Assembly: GCA_037440925.1 (NCBI GenBank)
Contig: JBBITF010000005.1
Location: 1-64,000 of the forward strand
Length of the DNA: 64,000 bases
Origin: JAABUE01 sp037440925
Lineage (GTDB): Bacteria; Chloroflexota; Anaerolineae; Anaerolineales; Villigracilaceae
Reading direction: 5' to 3'
The position numbers were made by a program, and so were the translations under genes. Shown here piece after piece: positions 50,173 through 58,711 of the stretch. The notes below the pieces were generated by a model. The model saw only the letters and a program-made list of their open reading frames with translations, was not told the origin of the DNA and did no database searches. Numbering within the stretch: the stretch's first letter is position 1; each line of letters opens with the position of its first letter.

Positions 50173-51636
50173 TTATCTTTGTCTCGAGGCGTTTTGCTCC
50201 AGGATCTTCAGAATGAACTCTGCTGTGCGTTTGCCTGCCGAGCCATCCGTGAAGGTGATTTCATCTTCGATGAACTTGCGGCGTTCGGCGGAATCGAGTT
50301 GCGGGTTCTTGAGGTAGAGGTCAATGGCCTGGCGCAATTCGACCTCATCCTTTGCCACGCGGCCTGCTCTGGCGTCGCGAAAGCGTTTGTGGGTAGGCCA
50401 ATTCCCAATTTCTTTGAGCGAAAGGGAGAACTTCTTTGGATGATTCCAGCCATTTGGCGCGTCAATTACAGCAGCGACGATGGGCGTATCATGCACAGCG
50501 GCTTCGACCACCATGGTGGAGTAGACGGTCACAAACACGTCTGAATAGGCCAGCATGGACGCTTTCTCGTCCATATCTTCGCCGCCGTAGTAGCCCAGCG
50601 AGCCGCCCAAGGGTTTGGGTTGCACCACGTGGACGTGTGGATACTGTTTCTCTAACTCGAACACGCGCCGCCGTTCTTCGGCAAAAATCTTCGGCTTGTC
50701 TTGAAAATGGCTGGGATGCAGGCGTATCAACAACTGCGAAGGCTGCGCCAGCGAATCAGACGAAACCAGTTTTGCCAGGGCTTCGATGTTGGGATAGTTG
50801 GGCGCAAAATGAACGAAACTGCTGGCGTATGAAATCAATTTGCGCTGGGGGTCCAACCCGTGCAATTCGAAATATTCGTCGCGCGGCATGAGCCATTGCT
50901 TTCGGAAGTAGCCGTCATAGGAGGGGATGCCGCCGATGTGGACATGGGCGGAGTCCCAATCTGAGCCGTAGACCAACTCGTCCTTTTGTAATTGAGACCA
51001 GCACGTTGCCCATTGTACGTTTGCGCCACAGATATTGTAGGAAGACGAATTGTCCCAGCCGACGATGACGGTTGCGGTTCGGACTCCCCTTCGGCTTGCT
51101 TCCCTTAAAAGATAACGGTCCAGCCTCCAGCCAGGCGTCGAAGCGACCACCATTTCGGGCGAGTAACGCTCAAACAGGTCGGCATACAGGCCCGGCTGCG
51201 GTGTGAAGCGGTTCTGCATTTGCACTAAGAACCTGCGCGCCCAAGAAGAGTTGCGCAGCAGAAGAATCGCCAGGGCAGAGGGAAGCCAAATCCCAAAACG
51301 AAACTTCCATGAGTTCTCAGCCCACACTTCCCAGATGTGGCTGTCCATGGCAGCGGTGTTGATGCGGCGCGAACCGCCCACGCGGCGCAAATAGGCAAGA
51401 AGCCATTGCAGGCGCGGCTGAACTCTTTGAGCGTAGGCATTGGCCTGCCTCAGCCGTAGGCCTTCGATGGTCAATCCGTCACGTGCAAAACGTGAACGAA
51501 GTTGCGGGACGATTTCGTCATCGGTCAAGAGGACGACTTCGAGGCCGGCGGCTAGCAAGTTCGGGACGACGTCGCTTTGCAGGAAATAGATAATGGCCAT
51601 GCCGTGATCGGCAGAGATGAAAATACGCTTGGACAC
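50173..51636 (-). CDS. GT-B-fold glycosyltransferase-like protein, unknown specificity
   Basis: A 487-residue cytoplasmic protein. The N-terminal half resembles a GT-B acceptor domain (FISADHGMAIIYFL; long helices at 60-150). The C-terminal half has LLIRLHPSHFQDKPK and ADVFVTVYSTMVVEAAVHDTPIV, patterns of capsule and CDP-glycerol-type transferases where a nucleotide-linked donor binds. No metal DxD motif is needed in that class. The start is GTG at 51636. Neighbours (bidomain oxidoreductase, polysaccharide deacetylase, inositol-phosphate synthase) suggest surface glycan assembly. Confidence 0.6.
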   Translation of the reverse strand: MSKRIFISADHGMAIIYFLQSDVVPNLLAAGLEVVLLTDDEIVPQLRSRFARDGLTIEGLRLRQANAYAQRVQPRLQWLLAYLRRVGGSRRINTAAMDSHIWEVWAENSWKFRFGIWLPSALAILLLRNSSWARRFLVQMQNRFTPQPGLYADLFERYSPEMVVASTPGWRLDRYLLREASRRGVRTATVIVGWDNSSSYNICGANVQWATCWSQLQKDELVYGSDWDSAHVHIGGIPSYDGYFRKQWLMPRDEYFELHGLDPQRKLISYASSFVHFAPNYPNIEALAKLVSSDSLAQPSQLLIRLHPSHFQDKPKIFAEERRRVFELEKQYPHVHVVQPKPLGGSLGYYGGEDMDEKASMLAYSDVFVTVYSTMVVEAAVHDTPIVAAVIDAPNGWNHPKKFSLSLKEIGNWPTHKRFRDARAGRVAKDEVELRQAIDLYLKNPQLDSAERRKFIEDEITFTDGSAGKRTAEFILKILEQNASRQR

Positions 51637-51673
51637 GGATAGAGTATGCCTCTTTTTGGGGTCGCGCTGCTAC

Positions 51674-52825
51674 CTACGGCGCGGGCGGCAAGGGACCATA
51701 GGTAGGAGCACAAACGATGTCATAGTATTCCAACTCGATGGCTTTGTTGGCTTCAGCATAGGCGGCGGCTTCGTTGCCCATCCCCCGGATGGCATCGAGG
51801 TTGGCTGTAACTTGATACGGCCAATAGCGAGGCAGCGTCAAGCGCGGGTCGCCGGCCGGGCCTTCAGGCAGGAAATAAGGCCGGCCCGGATCGTACTGGT
51901 CGCTTTGCGGTATCCAGTTATACATGATGGGACCGCGCGGGTTGACCGTGAAGCCCACTCGATAGCCCAGTTGACGCGCAATTTGCGCCGGTCGCGCGCC
52001 AAATCCGCCGCCCGGCCAAATGATGGCAATGGGCGTCTTGTTGAAATAGGTTTGCAGGTTGGTTATGGAGCCTTGCAGTTCGCTTATGATGTAATCGTCC
52101 GTCGAAGAGTCGGACATCGGCGTATTATGAACAACGCCATGCGCTTGGTAATCTATCCAGCCTTCAGCAGCCAGGGCTACATTTTCTTGCAGATAGGCAT
52201 CTTGGCCGCCAAAGGCGCTGATCCAGCCGTTGATGACCGGCCAGCCCCATTGCTCGGCATAGGGACGGAAGTGTTCAAAGGCCTGCGCAGTGTGACGGTC
52301 GTCATAGGTCAGCACGACAGAACGAGGCGGGATTTTGGCATTGCGGTCGAGAAAATCAGCCAATTGTTCTGCATTGATGGCTTGGAAACCCATCTCGTGC
52401 ATATCTTTCATCATCTTATTGAAATCTTGCACGGTGATGTCATTTTCATCCATACCGCTGGCGTCTTTGTTGATGCCATGGAACATGATTACGATGACGA
52501 TCGTGCCTGGCGCAGCGTTGTTTGGGTCCCATTTGTTTTTCAGATAGGCGCAGGTATCGCTCTCGTAAGTGTGGGGCGTATCGAGCGGGTGTAACAAGCC
52601 GGTGGTGAAGAGGGGTGGCAAAGCCGGCGGGGTGCGCGGCGGCAGGGTGGCTGTGGGGGGCGGCGTGGCGGTGGGCGGGGACGTGGGCGTGACCAGGCCA
52701 GCCAGCGCAGTCTGCACGGCTTGGGTCATCACGACGCTTACGTCGGGGGCAGGGGAGGCAGGCTCAGGCTGGCACGCGGCCAATAAAACGGTCAGCAGGG
52801 CGAGGGTTAGAAAGAGGCGAGGCAT
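51674..52825 (-). CDS. Polysaccharide deacetylase-family lipoprotein
   Basis: A 383-residue exported lipoprotein. Signal peptide with lipobox LLAAC (Cys18), a Pro/Thr linker (about 45-75), then a NodB-like CE4 domain. VVLTYDDRHT is motif 1 with the catalytic and metal Asp residues, DYQAHGVVHN is the HxxxH metal motif, and IIWPGGGFGARP is motif 3. It is likely to deacetylate a surface polysaccharide or peptidoglycan outside the cell. The TYDD core is intact, so activity is plausible. Confidence 0.82.
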   Translation of the reverse strand: MPRLFLTLALLTVLLAACQPEPASPAPDVSVVMTQAVQTALAGLVTPTSPPTATPPPTATLPPRTPPALPPLFTTGLLHPLDTPHTYESDTCAYLKNKWDPNNAAPGTIVIVIMFHGINKDASGMDENDITVQDFNKMMKDMHEMGFQAINAEQLADFLDRNAKIPPRSVVLTYDDRHTAQAFEHFRPYAEQWGWPVINGWISAFGGQDAYLQENVALAAEGWIDYQAHGVVHNTPMSDSSTDDYIISELQGSITNLQTYFNKTPIAIIWPGGGFGARPAQIARQLGYRVGFTVNPRGPIMYNWIPQSDQYDPGRPYFLPEGPAGDPRLTLPRYWPYQVTANLDAIRGMGNEAAAYAEANKAIELEYYDIVCAPTYGPLPPAP

Positions 52826-52832
52826 GGGAGGT

Positions 52833-52874
52833 GTAATCCGTAAAGCGTAAAGCGCAATTCGTAATCCGTAAGAT
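52833..52874. repeat. Heptamer tandem repeat (GTAATCC/GTAAAGC type)
   Basis: Six in-register 7-base units (GTAATCC, GTAAAGC twice, GCAATTC, GTAATCC, GTAAGAT) fill the spacer between the inositol-phosphate synthase stop and the deacetylase start. Confidence 0.85.
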
Positions 52875-53959
52875 TATTCGTTGTGCTCGCCCTTGATGAA
52901 TGCTTCGGTCATTTCGCGGCAGGTGTTGTCCCTGAATTGTTTGGGCGGGGTCTTGAAGAAGTAGGAGGAGGGTGCAATGATGGGGCCGCTCAGTTTGCGG
53001 TCGAGCGCCAGTTTTGCGCAGCGCACTGCGTCAATCATTACGCCGGCCGAGTTGGGGCTGTCCCATACTTCGAGTTTGGCTTCCAGGTTCAGCGGCACGT
53101 CGCCAAAGGTGGTGCCTTCCATGCGGACGTAACACCACTTGCGGTCGGTCAGCCACGGAACATGGTCGCTGGGGCCGACATGGACGTTATCGGCGTCCAT
53201 CGGGTAGGGAATCATGCTGGTCACGGCGCCGGTCTTGGAGATTTTTTTGCTTTCCAGGCGCTCACGTTCAAGCATGTTGAGGAAATCGGTGTTGCCGCCA
53301 AAGTTGAGTTGGTAGGTTCGGTCTATGCGCACGCCGCGATCCACGAAGAGAGTGGTGAGGACACGATGCAAGATGGTGGCGCCCACCTGACTCTTGATAT
53401 CGTCGCCCAGGATGGGTAAGCCAGCGTCTTTGAAACGCTTGCTCCAATATTCCGAGGAGGCAATGAAAACCGGAATGCCATTGACAAAGGCGCAGCCGGC
53501 TTCGATAGCCTGTTCCACATACCATTTCGTTGCCATCTCCGAACCCACCGGCAAGAAGTTGACTACCACGTCAGTGCGGGTCTCTTTCAGCAAGCGAACG
53601 ATGTCAGCGGTGGGGCCAGGCGCCTTGACGATGACTTGTGACAGGTATTTGCCCAGCCCGTCATGAGTCATGCCGCGCACCACCGGCGCATTCAAGTTTG
53701 GCACGCTGCAAAATTTGTAAGTGTTATTCGGCTCGGCGTAGATGGCCTCCGATAGGTCTTTGCCGACTTTGGTGACATTGATATCAATGCCGAGGGTGAA
53801 TTCAATATCGCGGATACGGTAACCGCCCAGGTTGACGTGCATGATGCCCGGCACGATTGCGTCGTCAGCGGCATCTTTATAGTAGTGGACACCCTGCACC
53901 AACGAGGAGGCGCAGTTGCCAACGCCAATGATTGCAACGCGCACTTTTTTACTGGTCAT
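52874..53959 (-). CDS. ino1: Myo-inositol-1-phosphate synthase
   Basis: A 361-residue NAD-dependent enzyme that converts glucose-6-phosphate to myo-inositol-1-phosphate, the first step to inositol lipids and thiols. The N-terminal IIGVGNCASSLVQG binds NAD. QLNFGGNTDFLNM and the catalytic-domain segments SKTGAVTSMI and LEAKLEVWDSPNSAGV are characteristic of the short archaeal/actinobacterial form. The ATG at 53959 has a GGAG site. It implies inositol lipids, glycans or solutes; no partner gene is adjacent. Confidence 0.92.
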   Translation of the reverse strand: MTSKKVRVAIIGVGNCASSLVQGVHYYKDAADDAIVPGIMHVNLGGYRIRDIEFTLGIDINVTKVGKDLSEAIYAEPNNTYKFCSVPNLNAPVVRGMTHDGLGKYLSQVIVKAPGPTADIVRLLKETRTDVVVNFLPVGSEMATKWYVEQAIEAGCAFVNGIPVFIASSEYWSKRFKDAGLPILGDDIKSQVGATILHRVLTTLFVDRGVRIDRTYQLNFGGNTDFLNMLERERLESKKISKTGAVTSMIPYPMDADNVHVGPSDHVPWLTDRKWCYVRMEGTTFGDVPLNLEAKLEVWDSPNSAGVMIDAVRCAKLALDRKLSGPIIAPSSYFFKTPPKQFRDNTCREMTEAFIKGEHNE

Positions 53960-54044
53960 GAGGAGACTCCTTAGAATTAGATTACGATTGTGTTAACAGC
54001 GGACACAAGGCCCGGAAACTGTTCAATGTCGAAACACAGTATTG

Positions 54045-54050
54045 TATAAT
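54045..54050 (+). promoter_or_regulatory. -10 box of the histidine kinase gene
   Basis: TATAAT with TTCAAT 17 bases upstream (54022-54027). The leader is about 63 bases. In the same spacer, TTGTGT and ACACAA form an inverted repeat around 53987-54007, closer to the inositol-phosphate synthase promoter. Confidence 0.5.
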
Positions 54051-54119
54051 GGGGCTATGCAGAGTTCACAGTCTTTGACCTTGCGGCTCAGGCCCATTTG
54101 ACCATAGAAGAGGCAGAGC

Positions 54120-55373
54120 ATGTCTAACTCAAACCGAAAATTGGATGAACTGCTGGCGGTCATTCGCGGACTTCGGTCTGCTGCCGATACCAATGAGTTG
54201 TTGCAGCGCCTAACCTCTGCCGCCACCGACCTGACGGAAAGCGAAGCCGCCTCCATTTTGGAGTTTGATGCGCGCGCCAATTGCCTGCGCTTCATCGCGG
54301 CGCCCTGGTTCCACCAGCAACACCTCAGGGACATGCGTGTACCCCTGGATGGCAGCATCGCCGGCTGGGTATACAGCATGGTCGAGCCGCTGCTCATCCA
54401 AGATATCTCAGGAGAATCACGCCATTTCAAGGCGGTAGATGAAGTGACCGGCTTCACCACGACTTCTTTGGTAGCAGTTCCGCTGACGTATGGCAAGGAA
54501 ACGCTGGGTGTGCTGGAGGCGCTCAACAAAACCAATAATGCCCATTATACCGAGGATGATGTCACAATTCTAGAGATACTGGGGTTCTTTGGCTCGCTTG
54601 CGCTGTGGAACTTGAATTTGCAAGCCCGTGTAGAGGCCAGCCAGAGTGAAAAGGTGGAATTAGACCGCTTGAAAAGCAATTTCATCGCCATCACTTCGCA
54701 CGAACTGCGTACGCCGCTGGGCTTGATTCTCGGTCATGCTACTTTCTTGCGTGAGACGATTGGCGAGGAGCATCGCGACGCGATTGAAACCATCATCCGT
54801 AACGCCACCCGTCTCAAGGAAATCGTCGAAAGCCTGACCAGCGTGGAGAATGTGGGAAGCGGCATGGCGCGCTTGCGCCAACATGCAGTTTCGATGCCGG
54901 GCATCGTCAAAGATGTGGTTTCAACCTTTTCAGATATGGCGGCAAGCAAGAATATTACCTTGCGCGCCGATACCGGCCCAACCGATTTGCGCGTGGAAGC
55001 AGACGCCAATAAAATCAGCGTGGCGCTCAGCAATCTGGTACGAAACGCCATCATGTTTACCGACCCGGGCGGGCAAGTGCTGGTGAAAGTCACCTCTATC
55101 CCTGGTTATGTGCAAGTATCGGTGATTGACAATGGAATTGGCATCCCGGCCAAAGATTTAGGACGGGTATTCGAGCGTTTTTTCCAGGTCGAGTCGCATC
55201 TCACGCGCCGACATGGTGGCATGGGGCTGGGCCTTTCGGTGGCCAAGGCCATGATCGAAATGCACAACGGTCGCATCTGGGCTGAGAGCGTGGAAGGCAA
55301 GGGCAGCAATTTCTCTTTCCTCTTGCCCATTTCTCAAACGCCATTGGGCCTTACTAACATATCTCCATCCTGA
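54120..55373 (+). CDS. GAF-domain sensor histidine kinase (orphan)
   Basis: A 417-residue soluble kinase. Residues 20-170 are a GAF sensor domain. The dimerisation/phosphoacceptor region has SHELRTPLG with His194. The ATPase part has NLVRNAIMF (N box), IDNGIGIPAKDL (G1), FERFFQ (F box) and HGGMGLGLSVAKAM (G2), so it is complete. There are no membrane segments and no response regulator gene beside it. The signal sensed by the GAF domain is unknown. The gene is divergent from ino1. Confidence 0.9.
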   Translation: MSNSNRKLDELLAVIRGLRSAADTNELLQRLTSAATDLTESEAASILEFDARANCLRFIAAPWFHQQHLRDMRVPLDGSIAGWVYSMVEPLLIQDISGESRHFKAVDEVTGFTTTSLVAVPLTYGKETLGVLEALNKTNNAHYTEDDVTILEILGFFGSLALWNLNLQARVEASQSEKVELDRLKSNFIAITSHELRTPLGLILGHATFLRETIGEEHRDAIETIIRNATRLKEIVESLTSVENVGSGMARLRQHAVSMPGIVKDVVSTFSDMAASKNITLRADTGPTDLRVEADANKISVALSNLVRNAIMFTDPGGQVLVKVTSIPGYVQVSVIDNGIGIPAKDLGRVFERFFQVESHLTRRHGGMGLGLSVAKAMIEMHNGRIWAESVEGKGSNFSFLLPISQTPLGLTNISPS

Positions 55374-55377
55374 TCCC

Positions 55378-56400
55378 ATGCAGCCGCGTTTTGTGTTAGC
55401 CGGCGCCTTGCAGCGCGAATACCTGCTGCCGCCCCAGGGCCGCCCCCTGTTAGATGTGCCGGGCGGCAGTTTGTTATATGCGGCTGGCGGTTTGCGGGTT
55501 TGGGAAACAGACTCGCCGCTGGGAACTGAAATCGGCCTGCTTGGACGTGTAGGGGCAGACTACCCGCGAGCCTGGCTGCATGACTTCGAGGCGCGCGGCT
55601 TCGACACACGCGGGGTGCGTATCTTGCCTACCCCCCTTGACTTGCGCTCGTTCCGAGTGTACTCTGATGCGCTGGAAGCGGGCTTTGACAACCCGGTGGC
55701 GCATTTTGCGCGTCGCGGACTGCCCTTTCCCAAGACTCTCCTGGGCTATCAGCCGCCGCTTCCCTCCCAAGAGAATGTCGAGAAACCGCTTCCATACGCG
55801 CCCACGGTGGGCGACGTCCCCGCAGATTACCTGGAGACAGCAGCGGTCCATTTTTGTCCGCTCGACTTCACCAGTCATGCACAGTTGCTGACGATCTTCC
55901 AGGCCGGGGCGGCGGTCACGTTCACCCTCGACCCGGCGGCGGGTTACATGCATCCCAGGTTTCTCAAGAATCTGCGCTCCTTGCTCAAAGGGTTAACGGC
56001 TTTCTTGCCTTCTGAGGAGGAGCTGCGCGCCTTGTTTTGGGGACATACCAACGACTTGTGGGCTATGGCTGAAGAATTGGGGACGTATGGCTGTGAATTG
56101 ATTGTGGTCAAGGGCGGAACGCGCGGCCAATATCTCTATGATGCGGTCGGGAAACATCGGTGGCAGGTGCCGGCTTATCCGGCGCGCATGGCAGACCCTA
56201 CCGGCGCCGGCGACGCTTTTTGTGGCGGTTTCCTGGCCGGTTATCGGCAGCGCTTCGATCCGCTCGAAGGGGTGTTGCATGGCAACATCTCGGCTTCACT
56301 CACCATAGAAGGCAACGGCGCATTCTACCCCTTGGAGACGTTGCCTGGCCTGGCGCGCGTCAGGCTGGAAGCGTTACGGGAGATGGTGAGGAAAATATGA
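55378..56400 (+). CDS. PfkB-family carbohydrate kinase
   Basis: A 340-residue sugar or nucleoside kinase of the ribokinase fold. The N-terminal GGSLLYAAGGLRVW resembles signature 1, and DPTGAGDAFCGGFLAGY near 275 is signature 2 with the catalytic Asp and anion hole. VVKGGTRGQY precedes it. Substrate not determinable. It begins 4 bases after the kinase gene upstream and overlaps the next gene by 4 bases, so it belongs to one operon with the histidine kinase and M20 peptidase genes. Confidence 0.85.
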   Translation: MQPRFVLAGALQREYLLPPQGRPLLDVPGGSLLYAAGGLRVWETDSPLGTEIGLLGRVGADYPRAWLHDFEARGFDTRGVRILPTPLDLRSFRVYSDALEAGFDNPVAHFARRGLPFPKTLLGYQPPLPSQENVEKPLPYAPTVGDVPADYLETAAVHFCPLDFTSHAQLLTIFQAGAAVTFTLDPAAGYMHPRFLKNLRSLLKGLTAFLPSEEELRALFWGHTNDLWAMAEELGTYGCELIVVKGGTRGQYLYDAVGKHRWQVPAYPARMADPTGAGDAFCGGFLAGYRQRFDPLEGVLHGNISASLTIEGNGAFYPLETLPGLARVRLEALREMVRKI

Positions 56401-57515
56401 AAGATGAAATGAAAAAGGCCGATATCGCAAGCCAGGTGATCGAACTGGCGGTGACGATCCAGCAGATTCCTGCGCCCACTTTTGAGGAAGAGCAGCGGGC
56501 AAAATTTGTTCGGGCCTTGTTTCAGCAAGAGACCTTGCAAGAGGTATCACAGGATGCTATCGGCAACGTCTATGCGCGCCTGGCGGGACAGGGAACGGCG
56601 CCGCCGCTGGTGGTCAGCGCGCATCTGGATACGGTTTTCCCACGCGAAACCAAACTGGAGGTCAGACGCCAAGCCGGACGCATCTACGCACCCGCCTTGG
56701 GAGACAATGCGCTAGGGGTAGCAGCCTTGTTTGGCCTGGTATGGCAATTGCGCGCGCGCGGAACACCTTTGCCAGGTGACGTGTGGCTGGTAGCCAATGT
56801 GTGTGAGGAGGGCTTGGGCGACTTGCGCGGGATGCGCGCGGTGGTGGAACGCTTTGGCGCGGGCGTGCAGGTTTATGTGATCATCGAGGGGTTGTCGCTG
56901 GGCTTCATCCAGCACCGCGGATTGGGCGTACAACGATATCGTATCGAAGCGCATACGCGCGGCGGTCATTCATGGTCCGATTATGGGCAGCCCTCGGCGA
57001 TACACGAATTGGCCGGGCTGGCGACACGCTTGATTGGCCTCCCTTTGCCCGAACAGCCTCGCACGACCTTGAACGTGGGACGTATCGGCGGAGGCACCTC
57101 GGTAAATGTCATTGCCCCCGACGCCTGGCTGGAATTGGACCTGCGCTCAGAAAGCCCGCAAGCGCTGGCCGACCTGATTCGGCAGGTGGAAAACCTGGTG
57201 GAAACAGCAAGCAGGCCAGGGATGCGCTTCGAGGCGCAGGTCATCGGACAGCGTCCAGCAGGTGAATTACCCCCCACGCACCCGCTTATCCAGTTGGCCC
57301 AAGATTGCTTGCAAAAACAAGGACTCGAGGCCAGGTTAACCATCGGCTCAACTGACGCCAATATCCCCCTCAGCCGCGGCCTACCGGCCATCGTGCTGGG
57401 TGTGACTCGTGGTGGAGGAGCGCATACACTGGAAGAATTCATCGAGATAGAGAGCGTTGGCAAGGGGCTAGAACAGTTGGCAGCCTTTGTCATCCGCGCA
57501 TTTTCAGTGGCATAG
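56397..57515 (+). CDS. M20-family metallopeptidase
   Basis: A 372-residue zinc peptidase or deacylase. SAHLDTVFP gives the first His and Asp metal ligands, GDNALGVAAL the bridging Asp, and NVCEEGLGDLRG the catalytic Glu pair. The Rossmann-like lid domain follows, and GGGAHTLEE near the C-terminus has the last His. No signal peptide. The ATG at 56397 overlaps the PfkB stop (ATGA), so translation is coupled; a longer reading would lie inside PfkB. Substrate is probably a small peptide or N-acyl amino acid. Confidence 0.85.
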   Translation: MKDEMKKADIASQVIELAVTIQQIPAPTFEEEQRAKFVRALFQQETLQEVSQDAIGNVYARLAGQGTAPPLVVSAHLDTVFPRETKLEVRRQAGRIYAPALGDNALGVAALFGLVWQLRARGTPLPGDVWLVANVCEEGLGDLRGMRAVVERFGAGVQVYVIIEGLSLGFIQHRGLGVQRYRIEAHTRGGHSWSDYGQPSAIHELAGLATRLIGLPLPEQPRTTLNVGRIGGGTSVNVIAPDAWLELDLRSESPQALADLIRQVENLVETASRPGMRFEAQVIGQRPAGELPPTHPLIQLAQDCLQKQGLEARLTIGSTDANIPLSRGLPAIVLGVTRGGGAHTLEEFIEIESVGKGLEQLAAFVIRAFSVA

Positions 57516-57528
57516 AGCGCCTCCTTAC

Positions 57529-57577
57529 GTAGGACAGCTCTCTGACCTGTCTGTAGGACAGGTTTCCAACCTATCTG
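57529..57577. repeat. Tandem pair of TAGGACA-family repeats
   Basis: Two 24-25-base units, each starting GTAGGACAG and ending near ACCTGTCTG/ACCTATCTG, lie head to tail. Each can form a small hairpin (AGGT/ACCT). The rest of the spacer to 57670 shows no gene. Confidence 0.6.
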
Positions 57578-57670
57578 GACAAACCAAAGGTCTTCCCACG
57601 GCATTTGCGCATTCAATACCAATGTTGCACGGTAATACTATATTTTCATCTCGGAGTTAAGCAAAAATTC

Positions 57671-58699
57671 ATGGAAATCCTAAGTCGTCTCCGTTCCGCC
57701 GCCCGCATCCTGCTCAAGGGCGATCCCAAAAAGAATAAGCGCAATCCCATCCCGGCCATTACGCCCGAAGAAGTGGCCGAGGTCAAACAATTCTTCCCGC
57801 GCCAAAAATTTTTCATCCTGGGCCATGCTCGCTCCGGCACCACCCTGCTCATGCGTCTGGTGCGCCTGCACCCTGAAGTGCATTGCAACTATCAGGCGCA
57901 CTTCTTCACGCGCAAGCCGCTGCTCAAGTCGCTGGTGGATACGCCCGACATTGAGGAATGGTTGACGCGCAAATCCAACCGTTGGAACTATGGACGCGAC
58001 CTTTCGCCCCTCGTCCTGCGCGCCGCAGCCGACATCATCATGGAACGCGACGCCGCCCGCGCAGGCAAGCGCATCGTAGGCGACAAAAGCCCCTCGTCCG
58101 TCATTCACGGTCAAGCCGTGCGCGACCTGCACGACGTCTACCCCGACGCGCAAATCGTCTATATCGTGCGCGATGGACGGGATGTCATCCTCTCCGAGCG
58201 TTTTCGCAACTTCGTCGAGGAATCGAAATTCCTGACGGCGGAAGACAAGCGCATCATCGCGGACCTGCGAGCCGACCCCGCTTCCTTTGAGGATGGCCGC
58301 CGCTCCATTTTTACCGAGGTCTTCATCCGCCGCACGGCCGGCGACTGGGCGCACGACGTACAGGAAACTGAAGCGGAAGCCCGCCGCCTGTTCGGCGACC
58401 GTTTCTACGCCTTGCGTTACGAAGACCTGCTGGCTCAACCTTTCGAGGAAATGAAAAAAGTATGGCAGTTCTTGGGCGTCGAGGCCGAGTCTAGCCTGGA
58501 AAGAGCCATCCTGGAAGAAATGCGCTCCAATCCCGATGAAGAATGGCAATCTCGCCGCAACGAAGACATTGCCTCCTTCCTTCCCAAAGGACAAAGCGGC
58601 AATTGGACGCGCCTGTTCAGTGAGCGAGATCAATTTGTCTTTGAACAAGTCGCCGGCCATGTGCTGGCGCGATGGAAGTATGAACCAGCCCCTTCTTGA
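57671..58699 (+). CDS. Sulfotransferase-family protein
   Basis: A 342-residue PAPS-dependent sulfotransferase. The 5'-phosphosulfate loop is ILGHARSGTTLLMRL (about 50-64) and the 3'-phosphate motif is IVYIVRDGRDVILS near 165-178, with GDKSPSS between. No signal peptide or membrane helix. Bacterial members sulfate glycolipids or surface sugars; acceptor unknown. The start at 57671 lacks a clear ribosome-binding site, but the longer reading from 57605 adds a segment unlike the family. It precedes galK by 12 bases. Confidence 0.82.
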   Translation: MEILSRLRSAARILLKGDPKKNKRNPIPAITPEEVAEVKQFFPRQKFFILGHARSGTTLLMRLVRLHPEVHCNYQAHFFTRKPLLKSLVDTPDIEEWLTRKSNRWNYGRDLSPLVLRAAADIIMERDAARAGKRIVGDKSPSSVIHGQAVRDLHDVYPDAQIVYIVRDGRDVILSERFRNFVEESKFLTAEDKRIIADLRADPASFEDGRRSIFTEVFIRRTAGDWAHDVQETEAEARRLFGDRFYALRYEDLLAQPFEEMKKVWQFLGVEAESSLERAILEEMRSNPDEEWQSRRNEDIASFLPKGQSGNWTRLFSERDQFVFEQVAGHVLARWKYEPAPS

Positions 58700-58711
58700 A
58701 GAGGAGAATCT

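Noticed and set aside
52874..53959. Mycothiol biosynthesis locus (inositol-phosphate synthase plus PIG-L deacetylase)
   Set aside because: The two genes are 29 kb apart and no MshA, MshC or MshD gene is visible, so the pathway cannot be claimed.
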